A stretch of 6,896 nt of DNA from Fidelibacterota bacterium. GTDB lineage: Bacteria; Fidelibacterota; Marinisomatia; SCGC-AAA003-L08; TS1B11. Position 1 is the first letter of the stretch; every line of letters begins with the position of its first letter. Below, piece by piece: positions 1 to 6,219 of the stretch. Below the pieces are notes generated by a model. It saw only the letters and a list, made by a program, of their open reading frames with translations. It was not told the origin of the DNA and did not search any database. Location: the NCBI GenBank assembly GCA_022564085.1, contig JADFMC010000116.1, positions 1 through 6,896 of the forward strand, read 5' to 3'. The position numbers were made by a program, and so were the translations under genes.

Positions 1-31
1 ACTAAATTAGTAGTTACGGTATGGGAAGCGA

Positions 32-922
32 TTAATCCCCCCACTTCACCACCCCCACCCTCAAGTCATCCTGCAGGTCGGGATAGAACGCGCAGGTAGC
101 GCCAGCGGCAGTGCACAGAGCTTCCACCGCTCCGGCCTGGGCCCGGCCGCCGATCTCGATGATCAATTGTCCTTGGGGGGTCAACAATGCTGGGCCGATC
201 TCCGCCAGCCGCCGGAAAAAGGTCAGGCCGTCGCCCCGGTCCCGCAATGCCACTTCCGGCTCGCGTTCCCGGACCTCCTGGGGCAGGAATTCCCACTCGC
301 TTTCGGATATATAGGGCGGGTTGCATAACACCGCGTCGAAGGCCCCGTCCGGGGTGTCCTGCAGGATGTCCATTTCCACGAAGGTCACGTTTGCCGCCCC
401 CAGCTGGCCGGCGTTCTCCCGGGCTACCTCCAGAGCGTTGTGCGAGATGTCCACGGCGGTCACCTGGGCAGCCGGATATAGCAGCGCCGCAGTCACCGCC
501 AGGCAGCCCGAGCCGGTACCGATATCCAGGATGGTGGCCGGTGCGGGGCCCTGCTTGAGGCGCTCAATGAGGATTTCGCTCTCCGGCCGGGGGATCAGCA
601 CCGCCGGGGTCACCAAAAAGTCGTGCTCGCAGAAGGGGGCCGTGCCCAGAATATACTGCAACGGCTCACCGCTCACCCGCCGCAATACCATCTGCTTGAA
701 CTGGGCCAACTCCGCCGGTTCCAACGGCTGCTCGAACTGGACGTACAGATCCACTCGTTTGAGACTAAGCACGCGGGCCAGCAACCACTCAACTTCCAGG
801 CGGGCATTGTCAATTTGGCGCTTCTCAAAGTACTCCCGGCCCCAGTTGATCAGGTCGAGAATTGTCCAGACCCGGGACCGGTTGGCGGCGGTTGGGGCGG
901 GATTAGCGCTATGGGCGGTCAC
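32..922 (-). CDS. prmC: Peptide chain release factor N5-glutamine methyltransferase (PrmC/HemK)
   Basis: PrmC uses S-adenosylmethionine to methylate the glutamine of the GGQ motif in release factors RF1 and RF2 in the cytoplasm, which raises peptide-release efficiency. The 296-residue product has the family's layout. There is a helical N-terminal substrate-binding domain (about 20-95) with GEPLQYI at 85-91 and PRPESE at 111-116 (usually PRPETE). A Rossmann methyltransferase domain follows, with motif I DIGTGSG at 133-139, an acidic SAM-ribose position in AVDIS at 156-160, and the diagnostic NPPY at 201-204 that holds the substrate glutamine. The length is close to the usual 280-300; the first 15-20 residues look like a poorly conserved extension. 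The start is GTG at 922-920, overlapping the prfA stop as GTGA, so translation is probably coupled to its own substrate gene. The stop is TAA at 34-32. Identification is secure from both motifs and context. Confidence 0.96.
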   Translation of the reverse strand: MTAHSANPAPTAANRSRVWTILDLINWGREYFEKRQIDNARLEVEWLLARVLSLKRVDLYVQFEQPLEPAELAQFKQMVLRRVSGEPLQYILGTAPFCEHDFLVTPAVLIPRPESEILIERLKQGPAPATILDIGTGSGCLAVTAALLYPAAQVTAVDISHNALEVARENAGQLGAANVTFVEMDILQDTPDGAFDAVLCNPPYISESEWEFLPQEVREREPEVALRDRGDGLTFFRRLAEIGPALLTPQGQLIIEIGGRAQAGAVEALCTAAGATCAFYPDLQDDLRVGVVKWGD

Positions 923-1980
923 ACTTCAGCCAGGCGTTCCATGCGGTCGTGCATCCGCAGCTGCTCGATGAGCTCGCCCAGGTCGCCGTCCGTGATCTCG
1001 GCCAGCTTGTAAAGGGTCAGGTTGATGCGGTGGTCGGTGACTCGCCCCTGGGGATAATTGTAGGTGCGGATCTTGGCGCTGCGGTCCCCGGTGGATACCA
1101 TGCTGCGGCGGGTTTGAGCACGTTTTTTCTCCTGTTCGGCCACCTGGGAAGCATACAGCCGGGCGACCAATACTTTCATGGCCTTCTCGCGGTTTTTATG
1201 CTGCGATTTCTCATCCTGGCAGGTAACCACTATGCCACTGGGCAGATGGGTGATGCGCACGGCGGACTCGGTCTTATTCACATGCTGGCCGCCGGCCCCC
1301 GAGGCGCGGTAAGTATCCACTTTTAGATCGCCGGGCTCAATGTCCACCTCCACTGCATCCGCTTCGGGCAGGACGGCCACCGAGGCTGCGCTGGTGTGGA
1401 TGCGCCCACTGGATTCGGTGGCCGGTATCCGCTGCACCCGGTGCACGCCGCTTTCATACTTCAAGTCACCGTAGGCCCCTTTCCCCTTGACCGATACGAT
1501 CACTTCCTTGACGCCGCCCGCCTCGGCTTCGGAGAGTGAGAGCACCTCAACGGTCCAGTTGCGGCGCTCGGCGTAGCGGGTATACATGCGGTACAGGTCG
1601 CCGGCGAACAGGGCCGCTTCCTGGCCGCCGGTGCCGCCCCGGATTTCCAGGATGGTATTCTTATCGTCGTGGGGATCTTTAGGCAGAATGAGGATTTTGA
1701 GCTGTTCCTCCAGAACCTGGAGCCGGTCCCGCAGTGCGGGAGCTTCCTCCTGAGCCAGCTCCTTCAACTCAAGATCGCCACCTGTGATCAGCTCCTCGGC
1801 TTCCTTCAGGCGCTCGACGGTGTCGATATATACCCGGGCCTTACCAGCCACCTCATCGAGCTCGCTGTGCTCCTTGGCCAGGATCGCGTATTGCTGGGGG
1901 TCCGCCGCCACCGCAGGATCGGACATCCGTTCCGCCAACTCCTGGTGCCGCTGGATGATCTCCTTCAGTTTCTCAAGCAT
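919..1980 (-). CDS. prfA: Peptide chain release factor 1 (RF1)
   Basis: RF1 recognises UAA and UAG stop codons in the ribosomal A site and triggers hydrolysis of peptidyl-tRNA. The 353-residue product is full length for the family (about 355-360). A helical N-terminal domain occupies about 1-100. The codon-recognition region contains the tripeptide PAT at 186-188 (in RIPATESSGR), which marks RF1 rather than RF2 (SPF). The catalytic GGQ is at 230-232 within SGAGGQHVNKTES; its glutamine Q232 is the substrate of PrmC, encoded next. The absence of a programmed frameshift also fits RF1. The start ATG is at 1980-1978, nine bases after the stop of the preceding fragment; the upstream bases give only a weak ribosome binding site, so translational coupling is likely. 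The TGA stop overlaps the prmC GTG. Confidence 0.98.
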   Translation of the reverse strand: MLEKLKEIIQRHQELAERMSDPAVAADPQQYAILAKEHSELDEVAGKARVYIDTVERLKEAEELITGGDLELKELAQEEAPALRDRLQVLEEQLKILILPKDPHDDKNTILEIRGGTGGQEAALFAGDLYRMYTRYAERRNWTVEVLSLSEAEAGGVKEVIVSVKGKGAYGDLKYESGVHRVQRIPATESSGRIHTSAASVAVLPEADAVEVDIEPGDLKVDTYRASGAGGQHVNKTESAVRITHLPSGIVVTCQDEKSQHKNREKAMKVLVARLYASQVAEQEKKRAQTRRSMVSTGDRSAKIRTYNYPQGRVTDHRINLTLYKLAEITDGDLGELIEQLRMHDRMERLAEV

Positions 1981-1989
1981 AGCTTTGTC

Positions 1990-2271
1990 TTACGCCAGCG
2001 CCTCGGCTACGTACTGCCGTCGCTCCATACGGGGCGGCTGCTCTCCGAAAGCTTCCTGCAATGACTCCAGCGCCACCGCCAGTTGCTGCTCGCCGGGCTC
2101 GCGGGTAGCGATATCCTGCAGCCTCAGTCCCGGTTGTGACAGGCAATGCGCCAGCCACAGGTATTGATAACGGGCGGTGAGCTTCAGAGCTTCATAGCCG
2201 ATGCCGCCCACCAAAATCCGCCATTGGGCCGCCGCCAGGGTCAGGAACGAGATGCGCATGCTTCCGGGCAT
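1990..2271 (-). CDS. C-terminal fragment of a DUF1385 (YqhQ-like) protein, probably a truncated remnant
   Basis: This short frame sits between rpmE and prfA, where many bacteria carry a full-length DUF1385 membrane protein (YqhQ family, about 300 residues, no firmly assigned biochemical role). Only the end of that family is recognisable. The segment WRILVGGIGYEALKLTAR resembles the family's RLLLLPLVAGxxYExxRLxxR stretch. It is followed by PGLRLQDIATREPGEQQL, which resembles the characteristic PGLWLQRLTTREPDDxQ, and then by a short helix. From ATG at 2271 it gives 93 residues; an alternative ATG at 2259 gives 89, and a TTG at 2304 is also in frame. None has a good Shine-Dalgarno. The frame stays open upstream into rpmE, but that part is low-complexity shadow coding. 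About 70 bp separates the rpmE stop from the start, so the N-terminal two thirds, including most membrane segments, are missing rather than frameshifted. It could be a decaying pseudogene or a reduced, still functional version. The match is from memory of the family, not a search. Confidence 0.6.
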   Translation of the reverse strand: MPGSMRISFLTLAAAQWRILVGGIGYEALKLTARYQYLWLAHCLSQPGLRLQDIATREPGEQQLAVALESLQEAFGEQPPRMERRQYVAEALA

Positions 2272-2341
2272 GGATCGGGGCCGGGTAACTGCCTTCGGGA
2301 CCAACCCACAGGGGCATTTTTCCGGTTCCGAGAGTGAGCAG

Positions 2342-2554
2342 CTAGCCGGCGGCTGCGGTGATTTTATACTTCCGGCGAAACTTCTCGACCCGGCCGGCGG
2401 TATCAACCAGTTTCTGCTTTCCGGTGTAGAAGGGATGGCAGGCGCTGCATATTTCCACCCGTAATTCCTTGACGGTGGACCTGGTCTGGAAACTGCTGCC
2501 ACAGGCACAATGTACCGTCACTAAATAGTACTTGGGGTGAATGTCATTTTTCAT
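2342..2554 (-). CDS. rpmE: 50S ribosomal protein L31, zinc-binding type
   Basis: L31 is a small protein of the large ribosomal subunit that bridges to the small-subunit head. The 70-residue product begins MKNDIHPKYY, the typical L31 start. It has four cysteines at 16, 18, 36 and 39 (VHCACG and ICSACH), matching the zinc-binding CxC...CxxC type rather than the zinc-free YkgM/RpmE2 paralogue. The HPFYTGKQKLVDTAGRVEKF segment at about 40-59 is the family signature. Length is normal. It follows the aminotransferase by 12 bp, with a clear ribosome binding site overlapping that gene's stop codon. The location close to rho, prfA and prmC agrees with the common bacterial gene order. Confidence 0.97.
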   Translation of the reverse strand: MKNDIHPKYYLVTVHCACGSSFQTRSTVKELRVEICSACHPFYTGKQKLVDTAGRVEKFRRKYKITAAAG

Positions 2555-2562
2555 GTTAAATA

Positions 2563-2568
2563 CTCCTC
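2563..2568 (-). promoter_or_regulatory. Shine-Dalgarno sequence of rpmE
   Basis: The minus strand reads GAGGAG here, eight bases before the rpmE ATG at 2554-2552. It is the strongest ribosome binding site in the window. It overlaps the TGA stop of the upstream aminotransferase (2569-2567), so ribosomes finishing that gene are well placed to start L31. This also confirms the rpmE start. Confidence 0.85.
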
Positions 2569-3766
2569 AAGTCAAACCCGCTACGGCGTCTGCGATGCGC
2601 TGGCCGGCGGTAATGATATCTTCATCCGAAACGGCGTAGGAAAACCGCACATGCCGGTTGTCACCGAAGGCCTCCCCGCTGACAGTGACCACGTGGGCGG
2701 CGGTTAGGAAGAACTCGGTTACATCATCCGGCGACTCCAGCGGCCGTCCATCCCAGTTTTGGCCGAACAAGCCGCCAACATCAGGGAAAACGTAGAAAGC
2801 GCCGCCCGGTTCCCCACATTTTATCCCCGCAATGGCTGCCAGCCGTTCCACCACCAGCCCACGGCGGCGCTGGAAAGCAGCTTTCATCTCCTGCACCACG
2901 GACTGGTCCCCGGTGAGGGCCGCCACAGCCGCCATCTGGCCGATGGAGTTGGGGCAGGAAGTGCTCTGTCCCTGGAGGCGCGACATGGCCTTTACCAGTT
3001 CCACCGGTCCGGTCATGTAGCCGATGCGCCAGCCGGTCATGGCATAGGTCTTTGAACAACTCTGGAAAGTGAGAATCTTCTCGAAATCGGGATCGATGGC
3101 CGCCGCCGAAACGAACGGCTCGTCATAGGCCAGCGCCTCGTAGCACTCATCGGTCAGCAGCCACAGGTCATGTTTACGGGCCAGCCCAATTATCTGCTCC
3201 ACCGCGGCTCTGCTCCAGACCCCGCCGGTGGGGTTGGAGGGTGAGTTCATGATTATTCCCTTGGTGCGGGGGCCGATGCGATCCTCCAGTTCGTCGAACA
3301 GCGGTTCGAACCGCCGCTCCGAGTCGGTGCCGACTACCACCGGGGTGGCGTGCGAAAAATTAACGAACTCGGGAAAAGAGACCCAGTAAGGCGCGAAGAT
3401 GATCACTTCATCACCTTGTTGAAAAAGGGCCATGCAGGCATTGAACAGTGAATGCTTGGCGCCATTGCTGGCGATCACCTGTTCCGGAGATACCTTGATC
3501 CCGTTGTCCCTAGCCAGTTTAGCCACTATAGCCTCCCGCAGCTGGGGCAGGCCGGGAGCGGGCGTGTAGCGGGTAAAGCCGTCGGCAATGGCCTGCTGCG
3601 AAGCGGCCACGATGTGGTCCGGGGTGGGAAAGTCGGGTTCTCCCACGGACATATTAATTACATCCACGCCGGCGGCCCGCAGCTCGGCGGCCCGGGTAGT
3701 CATGGCCAGCGTGGCCGATCCTTTTACTCTAGATACTCTATCTGCAAACTTCATCTCAGCGCCCAC
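2567..3766 (-). CDS. Pyridoxal-phosphate aspartate-type aminotransferase (class I, AspB-like)
   Basis: This cytoplasmic fold-type I aminotransferase is of the thermophile/Bacillus aspartate aminotransferase subgroup; it probably transfers an amino group between aspartate or a related amino acid and 2-oxoglutarate. In the 399-residue frame the catalytic lysine is K239 in SCSKTYAMTGWRIGY. The cofactor-binding residues are N179 in SPSNPTG and D207 with Y209 in TDECYE. R375 in VRFSYA should bind the substrate carboxylate. The N-terminal SVGEPDFPTP at 40-49 is a subgroup hallmark. The longest frame starts at GTG (3766), but family members usually start at the residue equivalent to M5 (ATG at 3754-3752, MKFADRVSRVKGSATLAM), giving 395 residues; neither start has a strong Shine-Dalgarno, and the ATG is preferred on homology. 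Exact substrate (aspartate, prephenate or others) cannot be decided from sequence. A 58-bp gap separates it from the Cas6b-like gene, so it may have its own promoter, though none is convincing. Confidence 0.93.
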   Translation of the reverse strand: MGAEMKFADRVSRVKGSATLAMTTRAAELRAAGVDVINMSVGEPDFPTPDHIVAASQQAIADGFTRYTPAPGLPQLREAIVAKLARDNGIKVSPEQVIASNGAKHSLFNACMALFQQGDEVIIFAPYWVSFPEFVNFSHATPVVVGTDSERRFEPLFDELEDRIGPRTKGIIMNSPSNPTGGVWSRAAVEQIIGLARKHDLWLLTDECYEALAYDEPFVSAAAIDPDFEKILTFQSCSKTYAMTGWRIGYMTGPVELVKAMSRLQGQSTSCPNSIGQMAAVAALTGDQSVVQEMKAAFQRRRGLVVERLAAIAGIKCGEPGGAFYVFPDVGGLFGQNWDGRPLESPDDVTEFFLTAAHVVTVSGEAFGDNRHVRFSYAVSDEDIITAGQRIADAVAGLT

Positions 3767-3824
3767 ATTTCGGGATCAAAGTTGGAAGAGAAAGTTGTTG
3801 GAAACAAGCCACCTTTTAGATCGC

Positions 3825-4541
3825 TCATGACAACATACCAACGATTGTGCCCAGCCCCTTGGTGATGCCGTTGCCCAGACCCAGGTAATCGGGCAGTTGC
3901 ATGTTGCTGGTAAAGTAACCCTTGAAGGAGCCGCTGCCCTGATCCTCCACCACCCGCGGGCTGAGCGACTGCAATTTAACCCGCACACTGACGGTAAAGT
4001 CAGGCGTCAGGCCCAGTTCGCGGGCGATGAACAGCAGGTTCTGCACCAACACCCGGTTCAGGTAATTGACCCGCTCCAGGGGCAACAACAATTTGTAATG
4101 GGTCAGTGAGCGCCTGTTTAGGGCCACCCAGGGAGTGATGAATTTATAGCGCCGGTAGTGATCGGCGGGCTGGTCGTCGATTGCTCCGTCCTGCGGTGTC
4201 TCACTCCCCATGACTTTGAAAATCTGATCGTCCACCGTCAGGCTGTCAAGTTGCTCTTGGAATGACTTGACCGGTTCGTAACCGCGTCCCAGACCGAAAA
4301 TACACAGTTGGTTGCGTAACACCTTTACCTGGACCCGTGGATAACGGAATTGATCCCGATAGTGCCCATCGATAAAAGGGATAATGGCATGGTTCGGGAA
4401 TTTTCTGATCATGGCCCCCTTGAGCAGATAGGGGGTGACGTTCACTGGCGGGTCGGTGATAAACCGGACACAGACAGCCTGGCCCAGGCCGGCGGCCTCA
4501 ACCGCCGGGTCGCCATTCCCGCTCTGCGGACCAGCGAGCAT
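3825..4541 (-). CDS. Cas6b-like protein without a nearby CRISPR array; catalytic histidines apparently lost
   Basis: The 238-residue product resembles Cas6b-type proteins, RAMP-fold endoribonucleases that cut CRISPR precursor RNA. Recognisable parts in order: a first strand at about 22-28 (AVCVRFIT); YLLKGAMIRKFPN at 38-50, like the LRGxxxxxF region; FRYPRVQVKV at 65-74, like the YRYPLVQYKV strand; FITPWVALN at 134-142, a conserved mid-protein segment; and a C-terminal GYFTSNMQLPDYLGLG with glycine-rich loop GLGNGITKGLG at 221-231, which matches the Cas6 RNA-binding G-loop. Where the family normally has a histidine pair (LLHNH-like) just before the RYP strand, this protein reads IIPFIDGH at 53-60, so the usual catalytic residues seem absent, though H60 lies near. 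The ATG directly abuts the preceding TAG stop with no spacer and no good Shine-Dalgarno, suggesting reinitiation; the first 20 residues look non-conserved. The family call is from pattern memory. No cas1, cas2, effector gene or repeat array is in the window. Confidence 0.62.
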   Translation of the reverse strand: MLAGPQSGNGDPAVEAAGLGQAVCVRFITDPPVNVTPYLLKGAMIRKFPNHAIIPFIDGHYRDQFRYPRVQVKVLRNQLCIFGLGRGYEPVKSFQEQLDSLTVDDQIFKVMGSETPQDGAIDDQPADHYRRYKFITPWVALNRRSLTHYKLLLPLERVNYLNRVLVQNLLFIARELGLTPDFTVSVRVKLQSLSPRVVEDQGSGSFKGYFTSNMQLPDYLGLGNGITKGLGTIVGMLS

Positions 4542-5126
4542 CTAAGTGCTCATTGAATCGAGAAATTCCCGGTTTGTCTTGGTGCGTTGCAGTTTATCCA
4601 GCAGGAACTCAATGGCCTCCGCGGGATTCATGTTATTGAGCAGCCGCCGCAGGATCCAGATACGGGACAAGTCCTTGCGGGAGAGCAGCTTATCCTCCCG
4701 GCGAGTGCCGGACCGGTTGATGTCAATGGAGGGGTAGACCCGGCGGTCGCTAAGGTTGCGGTCCAGGACCAGTTCCATGTTTCCGGTGCCCTTGAATTCC
4801 TCGAAGATCACGTCGTCCATCCGGCTGCCGGTGTCCACCAGAGCGGTGGCTATGATGGTGAGACTGCCACCCTCCTCGATCTTCCGGGCGGCGCCGAAGA
4901 AACGCTTGGGCTTCTGAAGAGCATTGGCATCGACACCCCCTGATAGGATTTTGCCGCTGTGGGGAATCACCGTGTTATGCGCCCGGGCCAGGCGGGTGAT
5001 GGAATCCAGCAGGATCGCCACGTCGGCGCCGTGTTCAACAAGCTTGATGGCTAGGTTGCTGCCAATAAAGCCCAAACCGCCCGTGATCAAGACACGCTTG
5101 CCTGCATACCGAGTAGGATCAGGCAT
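4542..5126 (-). CDS. Chimeric ORF: N-terminus of NAD-dependent epimerase joined in frame to the C-terminal half of Rho
   Basis: Residues 1-28 are the start of an extended short-chain dehydrogenase/epimerase: GKRVLITGGLGFIGSNLA contains the NAD-binding GGLGFIGS fingerprint. From about residue 36 to 194 the protein is transcription termination factor Rho. It has Walker B AILLDSITRLARAHN, with D41 equivalent to E. coli D265; the Q-loop around 54-66 (SGKILSGGVD); the R-loop DTGSR at 98-102; and the arginine finger R142 in NRSGTRRED, equivalent to E. coli R366. The constant offset of 224 to E. coli numbering shows the Rho part is collinear and complete to its C-terminus. Missing are Rho's RNA-binding OB domain and Walker A P-loop, and the epimerase's YxxxK catalytic site, so neither activity is expected. 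The start ATG overlaps the upstream glycosyltransferase stop by 8 bp, as in a native operon, and GGAGG lies about 11 bp upstream. The junction falls in LVEHGADV at 29-36. A misassembly or a real recombination could have made it. Confidence 0.9.
   Translation of the reverse strand: MPDPTRYAGKRVLITGGLGFIGSNLAIKLVEHGADVAILLDSITRLARAHNTVIPHSGKILSGGVDANALQKPKRFFGAARKIEEGGSLTIIATALVDTGSRMDDVIFEEFKGTGNMELVLDRNLSDRRVYPSIDINRSGTRREDKLLSRKDLSRIWILRRLLNNMNPAEAIEFLLDKLQRTKTNREFLDSMST
5019..5042 (-). other. Junction zone between epimerase and Rho coding sequence
   Basis: These eight codons encode LVEHGADV. Upstream codons encode epimerase (SNLAIK); downstream codons encode Rho (AILLDSITRLARAHN). The motif itself is plausible in both families, since epimerases often have LxxxLVExGAxV and Rho often has LVExGxDVVILLDS, so the exact crossover cannot be placed within it. 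Codon choice changes across the zone: CTT GTT GAA on the epimerase side, then GGC GCC GAC GTG GCG ATC CTG CTG on the Rho side. This supports a switch near 5030. Confidence 0.7.
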
Positions 5127-6060
5127 CGTCCTTGGGCCTCCGGCAATTGATTGCCTTTCGAACGACGAACTGCGGGTTGCCGTTGTCCTTCATGAACAAC
5201 CGACCCAAGTACTCCCCGACGACACCAAGCGCAAACAGTTGAACCCCCGAAATGACGAACAGCGAGATGATGAGTGACGGCCAACCAGCGGGTAAGTCTG
5301 GATGGCGAATTTTTTCGATCAGGAAGATCGTTGCACCCACCAGCCCTAGTGTGGCGAATCCGAAGCCCAGTATGGTGGCCACACGCAGTGGTAAAATGGA
5401 GAAATTTGTAAACATGTTCAGCCACAAGGAAACGAGCTTCCGGACGGAATAGCCTGAAGTACCCACCTCGCGTGGACGATGTTCGACGAGGACGGTTGTA
5501 TAGTTCCGCGTGACACGAAGAATCAATCCGTCTATGTAGGGGTACGGCCCGGTATACTTCACCAGTTCGTCGATTACGAATCTCGTTATCGCCTTGAATG
5601 ACGACAGATATAGATCCCGTGGCTTCCCGATCAAGATGGTCGCAACAAGATTGTTGAAGCTGCTTCCCAGGTTGCGAAGGCCGGCGTGCCTCTTTTTCTC
5701 GTACCGTGAGTACACGACGTCGTAGCCCTCGTTCAGCTTGTCGACCAGTCTGGCAACCTCTGACGGCGGATTCTGGAAGTCGTCATCGAGGATCACCGCA
5801 CCGTCACCGGTACAGAAGTTGAGCCCAACCATTACGGCATTGTGCTCGCCAAAGTTCCGGGAAAGATCGAGGAATGTGACCCACCGATTGCGGAGAGCAA
5901 TTTCCTCACATACTTCCGCCGAGTTGTCACTGGGGCTAGCGTCGTTCACCAATAAGACTTCGAGATCGAAGCGCGATGCCAACTCGGCATTCAACTCCGT
6001 CACGAGTTCTCGAATCGTAGCTGCCCCGTTGTATACCGGTATGATGATCGAGAGCTTCAT
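5119..6060 (-). CDS. GT2 family membrane glycosyltransferase (GtrB/ArnC/DPM1-like)
   Basis: This enzyme probably moves a sugar from a nucleotide donor to polyprenyl phosphate on the inner face of the cytoplasmic membrane, supplying lipid-linked sugar for glycan modification. The 313-residue product opens with MKLSIIIPVYNGAATI, the GT-A fold start of family GT2. VNDASPSDNS at 38-47 holds the nucleotide-binding acidic residue. ILDDDFQNPPSEV at 90-102 is the DDDxQ-type motif typical of the dolichyl/undecaprenyl-phosphate transferase group. Two hydrophobic helices at about 225-248 and 262-285 anchor the C-terminus, followed by GEYLGRLF, common in this group. Length is normal. The start ATG is supported by GAGG seven bases upstream. 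Its TGA overlaps the ATG of the epimerase part by 8 bp. Neighbouring methyltransferase and epimerase fragments indicate a polysaccharide or glycolipid locus. The sugar and acceptor cannot be read from sequence. Confidence 0.92.
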   Translation of the reverse strand: MKLSIIIPVYNGAATIRELVTELNAELASRFDLEVLLVNDASPSDNSAEVCEEIALRNRWVTFLDLSRNFGEHNAVMVGLNFCTGDGAVILDDDFQNPPSEVARLVDKLNEGYDVVYSRYEKKRHAGLRNLGSSFNNLVATILIGKPRDLYLSSFKAITRFVIDELVKYTGPYPYIDGLILRVTRNYTTVLVEHRPREVGTSGYSVRKLVSLWLNMFTNFSILPLRVATILGFGFATLGLVGATIFLIEKIRHPDLPAGWPSLIISLFVISGVQLFALGVVGEYLGRLFMKDNGNPQFVVRKAINCRRPKDDA

Positions 6061-6067
6061 GCGAATA

Positions 6068-6071
6068 CCTC
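6068..6071 (-). promoter_or_regulatory. Shine-Dalgarno of the glycosyltransferase gene
   Basis: The minus strand reads ACTGAGGTATTCGC before the ATG at 6060. The GAGG core is seven bases upstream, a normal spacing. It supports the chosen start, which also coincides with the family's conserved N-terminus. Confidence 0.6.
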
Positions 6072-6127
6072 AGTATCCTCGGTGCCCACCCGAAACGAGT
6101 GTCCAAGTGGAACGGATCAAAACCTGA

Positions 6128-6143
6128 CCGCGACCGACCGCGG
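6128..6143 (-). terminator. Weak hairpin between methyltransferase and glycosyltransferase, possible terminator
   Basis: The minus strand has CCGCG, a six-base loop, then CGCGG, a perfect five-pair GC stem. It is followed a few bases later by TTTT (CAGGTTTTGATC). It lies in the 159-bp gap after the methyltransferase stop, a sensible place for a terminator or attenuator. The stem is short and the T-run is brief and displaced, so intrinsic termination would be weak; it may be a chance GC palindrome. Confidence 0.25.
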
Positions 6144-6150
6144 GGCAAGG

Positions 6151-6168
6151 GACTTCGGCGACTTCGGT
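6151..6168. repeat. Two tandem copies of a 9-bp unit
   Basis: GACTTCGGC is followed directly by GACTTCGGT on the plus strand, so two 9-bp units differ only at the last base. It sits in the non-coding gap between the methyltransferase and the glycosyltransferase. Nothing further identifies a function; it could be a small slippage duplication. Confidence 0.5.
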
Positions 6169-6219
6169 AGCGCCAGTCTTGAGGCTCTGCACTATCTGTT
6201 TCAAGCTCTACCTCCGCCT

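Noticed and set aside
1..31. Small AT-rich palindrome ACTAA-A-TTAGT just after prmC as a terminator
   Set aside because: The stem is five AT-rich pairs with a one-base loop and no following T-run, and the window ends here, so it is not supportable.
66..1326. Long plus-strand open frames opposite prmC and prfA
   Set aside because: They are antisense to two well-conserved genes, rich in Arg, Pro and Ser as expected for GC-rich shadow frames, and show no family motifs.
2272..2508. N-terminal extension of the DUF1385-like frame across rpmE
   Set aside because: It overlaps the secure rpmE coding sequence in another frame and its residues are low-complexity; only the part after the rpmE stop resembles a family.
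3825..4541. A CRISPR-Cas locus
   Set aside because: No direct-repeat array, cas1/cas2 or effector gene is visible; a lone Cas6b-like gene does not make a CRISPR system.
4542..5126. A genuinely functional short Rho paralogue with an NAD-binding domain
   Set aside because: Rho's P-loop and RNA-binding domain are absent and only the first Rossmann unit of the epimerase is present, so neither ATPase nor NAD-dependent function is credible without further evidence.
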